DNA of 64,000 bases, taken from positions 186,001 to 250,000 of the forward strand of contig NZ_RKLN01000001.1 of assembly GCF_004011835.1 (NCBI RefSeq). The letters run 5' to 3'. Below the pieces are notes generated by a model. That model searched no databases. It was given only the letters and a program-made list of their open reading frames with translations, and was not told where the DNA came from. The number at the start of each line of letters is the position of its first letter. Within the stretch, counting starts at the first letter, position 1. Below are positions 58,758 to 64,000 of this stretch, piece by piece. The DNA is from Rhodococcus spongiicola (lineage in GTDB: Bacteria > Actinomycetota > Actinomycetes > Mycobacteriales > Mycobacteriaceae). A program made the position numbers and the translations under genes.

Positions 58758-59554
58758 CGACGAACCTGCTGTTCTCCGAGTTCCGCAAGTTCGCGACGTT
58801 GCGATTCTGGTGGGCCCTGGGTCTGGCACCGCTGTTCGCCGGTGTGCTCGCCGGCCTGATCAGCGTGCCGGTCGTAGCCGGGGTCGCCGGGAGCGCGGGT
58901 TCCCATGAGTTGGCGTCCTTGGTAGACAGAATCGGATTGCTGGTCACTCTCCCGCTCATAGTCGTGTGCTCGGCGCTGTTCGGCGCGCTCCACGCCGGCA
59001 CCGAGTACCGACACGACACGATGACGACCACGGTGCTCATCGCACGCAGCCGGGACGCCGTGGTAGCCGCCAAGCTTCTGGTCGGTGCCGCTTTCGGGTT
59101 CCTCTGCTGCCTGGTAGTCGCGATCGTCGGAGTCTCGACTGTCCTACTCATCGGGTCCGACGGTGTCCGCTTCGACGGGACACTGGCGGCGATCCTCGTG
59201 GTCGCACTGGTGGCATCCACGCTGTGGGCACTCATCGGCAGCGGGCTGGCGTTGTCGACCAGGTCTTCGACCGCGACCGCAGTCGGGATCGTGGCCTGGT
59301 TGGTGCTCGAGCCTGGAGTTGTCGCGACCGTTCTCGACGGCGTCCACCTAGAGGCCGTGGGCCGGTGGCTGCCTGGTTCGGTCACCGTCGCGGCGTTCCA
59401 CGGCATCGGCCGCGGCGACCTCGGCGGCAGTGCCGGCGGCGGCGGCGACGCTTCAGTGCCCACGACCGCGTCGTCGCTCGTAGGCCTGGCAGTGTGGGCC
59501 ACTCTGGCGTGTGGGCTCGGTTGGTGGGCTACCCGCACACGCGACCTCAGCTGA
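58754..59554 (+). CDS. ABC-2-type transporter permease
   Basis: A 266-residue membrane protein from a GTG start overlapping the ATPase stop. There are six predicted helices: about 20-48, 62-85, 108-135, 140-165, 175-195 and 240-260. The order and the N-terminal SEFRKFATLRFWWALGL cytoplasmic helix match ABC-2 permeases working with DrrA-like ATPases. Gly/Ala-rich loop GGSAGGGGDASVPTT lies before the last helix. It forms a half-size exporter with the preceding gene. Confidence 0.85.
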   Translation: MTTNLLFSEFRKFATLRFWWALGLAPLFAGVLAGLISVPVVAGVAGSAGSHELASLVDRIGLLVTLPLIVVCSALFGALHAGTEYRHDTMTTTVLIARSRDAVVAAKLLVGAAFGFLCCLVVAIVGVSTVLLIGSDGVRFDGTLAAILVVALVASTLWALIGSGLALSTRSSTATAVGIVAWLVLEPGVVATVLDGVHLEAVGRWLPGSVTVAAFHGIGRGDLGGSAGGGGDASVPTTASSLVGLAVWATLACGLGWWATRTRDLS

Positions 59555-59602
59555 TCTTGCGGCGACGAACGTTGTCTGCCCATCGGACTACGGTTGATCA
59601 CG

Positions 59603-62600
59603 ATGGCTGGACAGGATGCGACGACGGTGGCCGACGGTCAGCAGGGCTGGATTCGACGACTCGGAGCGGAGTGCTGGAACCACCGACGCACCGTCGTGGG
59701 GGCACTCTCCGTAACGGTGATCGCAGCGATCATCGACATCCTGTTCCCGCTGCTGACAAAGTTCGCGCTGGATGCAGCGACGACCGGCGAGTCGAGCGCC
59801 ACCAGCGTCATCGCAAGAATCACCGCACTCATCGCAGTTCTCGCCTGCGTCCGCTTCGGCTGCCAGTACGGGCGTCGAATGCTTGCGGGACGGCTCTCGT
59901 TGGACGTCCAGCACGACCTGCGCCTCGGACTGCTCGGCTCGCTGCAACGCCTCGACGGCCGGGGCCAGGACCAGATCCGGACCGGCCAGGTGGTGTCCCG
60001 CTCGATTACCGACCTGCAACTCGTCCAGGGCCTGCTGTCCATGGTTCCGATGTCGGCAGGCGTGGTGCTCCAGTTCACCCTGGCGCTGGTGATCATGACC
60101 TGGTTGTCGCCGCTGCTGACGGTCGTCGCTCTGGTGGTGGTGCCCGCGGTGGCTCTCGTGGTCTACCTGGTGCGGCCCGCGCTGTTCGCGGCGACGTGGT
60201 CGGCGCAGCAGCGCGCAGCCGACCTGGCCCAGCACGTCGAGGAGACTGTCACGGGTGTCCGGGTCGTCAAGGGGTTCGGGCAGGAGTCCCGCGCGGTGGA
60301 CCAACTCGAGGATCGTGGCCGTACGCTCTACGCCGAGCGCCTGCGGGCGGCCCGAATCAACGCGCGGTTCGCGCCGTCAATGGCGACGCTCCCCCAACTC
60401 GGCCTGGTCGGCGTGGTCGCGCTCGGCGGCTACCTCGCGCTACAGGGGTCCATCACCGTCGGCACGTTCCTGGCGTTCGCGGCGTACATCGCCACGATGA
60501 CCACAGCCACGCGCACCATGTCTCAGGTCGTGATCATGGCCCAGCTCTCACGGGCCGCTGTCGAACGCGTCTACGAGGTGATCGACACGAAGCCGGACGT
60601 CTCCGACCCACCACACCCGACCGATCTACCCGACGGGCCGCTCGGGGTGGATCTGCACGAAGTCAGGTTCGGATTCGACGAGGGCAGCGCTGTTCTCGAC
60701 GGTCTGGACCTCACCATCGCGCCCGGCGAGTCGGTGGCCATCGTGGGACCGGCCGGATCAGGCAAGACCGCGCTGTCGTTACTCCTACCCCGCTTCTACG
60801 CGCCCGATTCCGGAACACTGTCGCTGACGAGCGACGGCCGCAGCTACGACGTCTCCGATCTGCGAGCCGAACAGCTCCGTGAGGCGGTCGGCTTGGTGTT
60901 CGACGAGCCGTTCCTGTTCTCCGACACGATCGCCGCGAACATCGCGCTCGGCCGGCCTGACGCCAGCGCCGAGCAGATCCGCTCCGCCGCCCGGCTCGCG
61001 CAGGCCGATGAGTTCATCTCTGCACTGTCCGACGGCTACGACACCGTCGTCGGGGAGCGCGGGCTGACACTGTCGGGTGGTCAACGTCAACGCGTCGCAT
61101 TAGCCCGGGCACTGTTGGTGGATCCGCGTGTGCTGATCCTCGACGACGCGACGTCCGCAGTGGACGCTGGCACCGAGGCGGCGATCTTCGCGGCGCTGCG
61201 CAGCGGCCGCCGCCGGACGACCCTGATCCTGGCGCACCGCCGCTCGACCCTCACTCTCGCCGATCGCGTTGCCGTACTCGACGCCGGCCGGATCGTCGAC
61301 ATAGGGACGGTCGACGAACTCGACGAGAGGTGCCCGCTGTTCCGGACCCTGCTGGCGACACCGGACCCGTATCAGGCGCAACCCGACTCCGACGAAGTCA
61401 AGCCGAGCGCCGACTCGGCGGACGATCCGACCGCGGCGCAGCTGTGGCCCGACGTCGCCCCCAAAGGCGACGAGGGAACCCGCGCCGACCGGGGGCTCCC
61501 GGGTGGCCACGGCGGTGGCCGTCCTGGCGGTGGCGGCCCGATGGCCGGCGCTCTCGGTGGCGTGGCGGCGACTCCCGAACTGCGACGCGCCGTCGATGCT
61601 CTACCGCCTGCAAACGAGGACCCGCACACCGACACCGCCCGATTGCGGGCGGACGAATCGGAGTTCCGACTCGGCCGGCTCCTGCACCCGGTGCGTTGGC
61701 TGTTGGCCGGTGTCGTGTTGTGCCTGGCGCTGGACTCACTGATCGGCATAGCGTTCCCGTCAATCGTGCGGTTCGCGATCGACCGCGGTGTGGTCCCCGG
61801 CGATTACGGCCCGCTCTGGGCGGCCACCGCGTTCGGCGCGACACTCGCCCTTGTCGGCTGGCTCGTGGTCGCGATCCTGACGGTCGTCACGGCACGGGCG
61901 GGCGAGCGAGTGCTCTTCGGGCTGCGGGTCCGCAGCTACGCTCACCTGCAACGACTCGGCCTCGACTACTACGAACGTGAACTGTCCGGCCGGATCATGA
62001 CCCGCATGACGACCGACGTCGACGCGTTGTCGTCGTTCATCCAGACCGGCCTGTCGACCTCGATCGTCGCTCTGCTGACATTGCTGGGCATCGCGGTGGC
62101 GTTGCTGGTGACGGACGCGGCGCTCGCTCTCGTCACGCTGACCGCCCTCATCCCGCTCACCGTCGCCACGCTGGTGTTCCGGCAGGTCTCCGGCGCGGCG
62201 TACACCGTGTCCAGAGAACGGATCTCGCTGGTGAACGCCGATTTCCAGGAGAACATCGCGGGTCTGCGCGCCGCCCAGGCGTACCGACGCGAGGAGTTCG
62301 CCGCGCGGCGGTTCGCCGAGCGTGCGGAGGGATACCGCCGCAGCCGCATGCGGTCGCAGCGCGCGATTTCGGTGTACTTCCCGTTCATCACGTTCCTCTC
62401 CGACCTGGCGCTCGCCGCCGTCGTGTTCGCCGGTGCACAGCGCGTTGCCGACGGTGCCGCTACCCCCGGCACCCTCGTCGCGTTCGTTCTCTACCTGGGG
62501 CTGCTTTTCGGGCCTATCCAGCAGCTGTCGCAGGTGTTCGACGGTTACCAGCAGGCCAACGTCGGCCTGCGCCGGATCGCGGATCTGCTCGCGACCAGCA

Positions 62601-63451
62601 GCTCGATCGAGACAGCGGAGCCCGGTGACACCGTCTCGATCGAGGGCCGCCTGCACGGTCGAGTCCGGTTCGACGACGTGAGCTTCCGATACCAGGGCGC
62701 CGAATCCGACGCCCTCAGCGAGGTCGACCTGCACATCCCAGCTGGTACGACGGTGGCGCTGGTGGGACGGACAGGCGCCGGCAAGTCGACGATCGTCAAA
62801 CTTCTCGCCCGCTTCTATGACCCGACGTCCGGCGCGGTCAGGGTCGACGACGAGAACCTGCGCCGCTATCCGCTCCACCGGTACCGGGGACGCCTCGGAG
62901 TCGTCCCGCAGGAAGCTCACCTGTTCACCGGGACCGTCGCGAGCAACATCGCTTACGGGCGACCCGACGCCACCCGGTCGGAGATCGAGGCTGCGGCCCG
63001 CGCGGTCGGGGCCTTGCCGGCCATCGCGGCACTCACAGGCGGCATGAATCAGCCGATCGGGGAACGCGGCCAAGGCTTGTCCGCCGGTCAGCGCCAACTG
63101 ATCGCGCTCGCACGCGCGGAGATGGTGGACCCTGATCTGCTGCTGCTCGACGAGGCGACCGCAACGCTCGACCCCGCCACGGAACGGCTGGTACTCGAGT
63201 CGAGCCGGATGGTCACGCGGCGTCGAACCTCAGTCGTGGTCGCCCACCGGCTGGCGACCGCCGCGAGAGCGGATCTCGTCGTGGTTGTCGACAACGGCCG
63301 AATCGTCGAAACCGGCGATCACATCACACTTCGACACGCCGACGGTCATTATTCACGACTCTGTGACGCGGCGGAAAAAGGACGGGGGAATAATTCGTCG
63401 GCGAGAACCGTCGTCGATGGTGACCCCATCGACTCCATCGCAACAATGTGA
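59603..63451 (+). CDS. fused heterodimer-type ABC exporter (two TMD-NBD halves)
   Basis: A 1282-residue protein containing two complete exporter halves. Half 1: six helices, then NBD with Walker A GPAGSGKTA (about 381), LSGGQRQRVA and Walker B LILDDATSAVD. Half 2, after a Gly-rich linker (about 630-650): six helices, then Walker A GRTGAGKST (about 1054), LSAGQRQLIA and LLLLDEATATLD. The catalytic Glu after Walker B is Asp in half 1 but Glu in half 2, the asymmetry of heterodimeric exporters with one degenerate ATP site. Rv0194-type multidrug exporters in mycobacteria have the same fused plan. The ATG at 59603 was chosen over a TTG at 59594. Confidence 0.92.
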   Translation: MAGQDATTVADGQQGWIRRLGAECWNHRRTVVGALSVTVIAAIIDILFPLLTKFALDAATTGESSATSVIARITALIAVLACVRFGCQYGRRMLAGRLSLDVQHDLRLGLLGSLQRLDGRGQDQIRTGQVVSRSITDLQLVQGLLSMVPMSAGVVLQFTLALVIMTWLSPLLTVVALVVVPAVALVVYLVRPALFAATWSAQQRAADLAQHVEETVTGVRVVKGFGQESRAVDQLEDRGRTLYAERLRAARINARFAPSMATLPQLGLVGVVALGGYLALQGSITVGTFLAFAAYIATMTTATRTMSQVVIMAQLSRAAVERVYEVIDTKPDVSDPPHPTDLPDGPLGVDLHEVRFGFDEGSAVLDGLDLTIAPGESVAIVGPAGSGKTALSLLLPRFYAPDSGTLSLTSDGRSYDVSDLRAEQLREAVGLVFDEPFLFSDTIAANIALGRPDASAEQIRSAARLAQADEFISALSDGYDTVVGERGLTLSGGQRQRVALARALLVDPRVLILDDATSAVDAGTEAAIFAALRSGRRRTTLILAHRRSTLTLADRVAVLDAGRIVDIGTVDELDERCPLFRTLLATPDPYQAQPDSDEVKPSADSADDPTAAQLWPDVAPKGDEGTRADRGLPGGHGGGRPGGGGPMAGALGGVAATPELRRAVDALPPANEDPHTDTARLRADESEFRLGRLLHPVRWLLAGVVLCLALDSLIGIAFPSIVRFAIDRGVVPGDYGPLWAATAFGATLALVGWLVVAILTVVTARAGERVLFGLRVRSYAHLQRLGLDYYERELSGRIMTRMTTDVDALSSFIQTGLSTSIVALLTLLGIAVALLVTDAALALVTLTALIPLTVATLVFRQVSGAAYTVSRERISLVNADFQENIAGLRAAQAYRREEFAARRFAERAEGYRRSRMRSQRAISVYFPFITFLSDLALAAVVFAGAQRVADGAATPGTLVAFVLYLGLLFGPIQQLSQVFDGYQQANVGLRRIADLLATSSSIETAEPGDTVSIEGRLHGRVRFDDVSFRYQGAESDALSEVDLHIPAGTTVALVGRTGAGKSTIVKLLARFYDPTSGAVRVDDENLRRYPLHRYRGRLGVVPQEAHLFTGTVASNIAYGRPDATRSEIEAAARAVGALPAIAALTGGMNQPIGERGQGLSAGQRQLIALARAEMVDPDLLLLDEATATLDPATERLVLESSRMVTRRRTSVVVAHRLATAARADLVVVVDNGRIVETGDHITLRHADGHYSRLCDAAEKGRGNNSSARTVVDGDPIDSIATM

Positions 63452-63560
63452 GACAGCCAACACGCTACGGACCGGACACCCGCGTTCGACGCATGGAAGC
63501 TAGCCTCATGTTAGGCGCTCTGATCGGGTACCGAAGAAAGAAACGAGGCGAACACCTGCC

Positions 63561-64000
63561 GTGAGCAGCAGCTCTACTTCCGAGTTCGGACAGAACCAGT
63601 GGCTAGTCGACGAGATGTACCAACGCTTCCAGGATGATCCCTCATCCGTGGACCCCAGTTGGCACGAATTTCTGACGGATTACAAGCCCGACGCGGCGAA
63701 TGCGGGCGGAAACGGTAAAGCTCTGGGCGGCGAAGTCACCACCAAGACGGTGAACCACGCAGCAGCGCAGGCTCCTGCGGCCGCCCCTACACCGGCGCAA
63801 GGAACCGCACCAGCCCCGGCGCCAACCACCAAGGCGGAGACCCCACCTCCGGCCCCCGCGCCTGCTCCCGCTCCTGCCGCCGCCCCCAAGCCGGAAGCAC
63901 CCAAGGCGGAAGTGACCCCGCCCGCTACCGAGGACACCAATCAGGTGCTGCGCGGCGCCGCCGCCACGGTCGCTCGCAACATGTCGGCCTCGCTCACGAT
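63561..64000 (+). CDS. kgd: 2-oxoglutarate decarboxylase/dehydrogenase E1 (N-terminal part)
   Basis: The frame opens at a GTG (63561) with SSSSTSEFGQNQWLVDEMYQ then RFQDDPSSVDPSWHEFL, the signature N-terminus of actinobacterial Kgd/OdhA. A Pro/Ala/Lys-rich linker (about 55-120) follows, and DTNQVLRGAAATVARNMSAS begins the succinyltransferase (E2-like) catalytic domain. In this group E1 and E2 activities are fused in one protein of about 1230 residues in the TCA cycle. The window cuts it after about 146 codons. Confidence 0.95.
   Translation, partial: MSSSSTSEFGQNQWLVDEMYQRFQDDPSSVDPSWHEFLTDYKPDAANAGGNGKALGGEVTTKTVNHAAAQAPAAAPTPAQGTAPAPAPTTKAETPPPAPAPAPAPAAAPKPEAPKAEVTPPATEDTNQVLRGAAATVARNMSASLT

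Noticed and set aside
58966-60882. Plus-strand open frame of 638 codons
   Set aside because: Shifted frame over the ABC permease and exporter genes; very Arg-rich, no motifs.
1-64000. tRNA, rRNA and CRISPR arrays
   Set aside because: Spacers were read for cloverleaf ends, rRNA strings and repeat-spacer patterns; none was convincing.

Overview
The window reads as a stretch of chromosome from a high-GC actinobacterium of the Nocardiaceae, most likely Rhodococcus. The signs are GTG starts, TetR-controlled beta-oxidation genes, mycothiol-type enzymes, LpqX-style lipoproteins, a FadD15-like ligase, and the start of kgd (2-oxoglutarate decarboxylase/dehydrogenase) at the right edge. No tRNA, rRNA or CRISPR array was seen. 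Genus-level placement is inference from protein resemblance.

Left part (1-20.1 kb). Two acyl-CoA dehydrogenase genes, a MacB/LolD-type ABC pair (ATPase and double-FtsX permease) and a large arylsulfatase run on the minus strand. Endonuclease IV and an AMIN-like lipoprotein face them on the plus strand, followed by a DEAD-box helicase on the minus strand. At 11.2-11.9 kb lies a scrambled mosaic: a piece of an MFS exporter fused to decayed copies of the sulfatase 3' end, the sulfatase/ABC spacer and the ABC permease 5' end. This mosaic now supplies the 5' end of a beta-lactamase-family lipoprotein gene. A methyltransferase, an MHS transporter, asparagine synthetase, an Asp-nucleophile alpha/beta hydrolase and two tandem RNHCP zinc-ribbon proteins follow.

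Accessory region (20.1-24 kb). Two paralogous genes for tiny secreted proteins with a C-terminal Cys-Cys share a ~145-bp leader. One is broken by an in-frame amber codon and has an IS5-type remnant four bases behind it. Between the copies sit a GH16 glucanase gene, a second copy of the small-gene terminator region, and a possible integrase scrap.

Middle (24-45 kb). A TrpB2-type synthase, a phosphoribosyltransferase, an unknown helical protein and FadD15 lead to a TetR-controlled sugar-lactone oxidase. Next is a six-gene catabolic unit (two SDRs, saccharopine-dehydrogenase-like reductase, acyl-CoA ligase, SCP-x-type thiolase, zinc-less MDR). It is divergent from its own TetR gene, with two operator-like repeats between them. 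An opposing minus-strand group carries a divergent adenylate-forming enzyme, enoyl-CoA hydratase and adenine deaminase.

Right part (45-64 kb). Three tandem ~790-residue ATPase/LuxR regulators, clearly recent triplicates, lie behind an alpha/beta hydrolase. A TACCGTCG element precedes all four genes. Then come a GNAT acetyltransferase, a glutathionyl-hydroquinone-reductase-like GST, a second AMIN-like lipoprotein, a small helical protein, another hydrolase, a Met/His-rich DUF305 lipoprotein, an ABC pair, a fused 1282-residue ABC exporter, and the 5' end of kgd.
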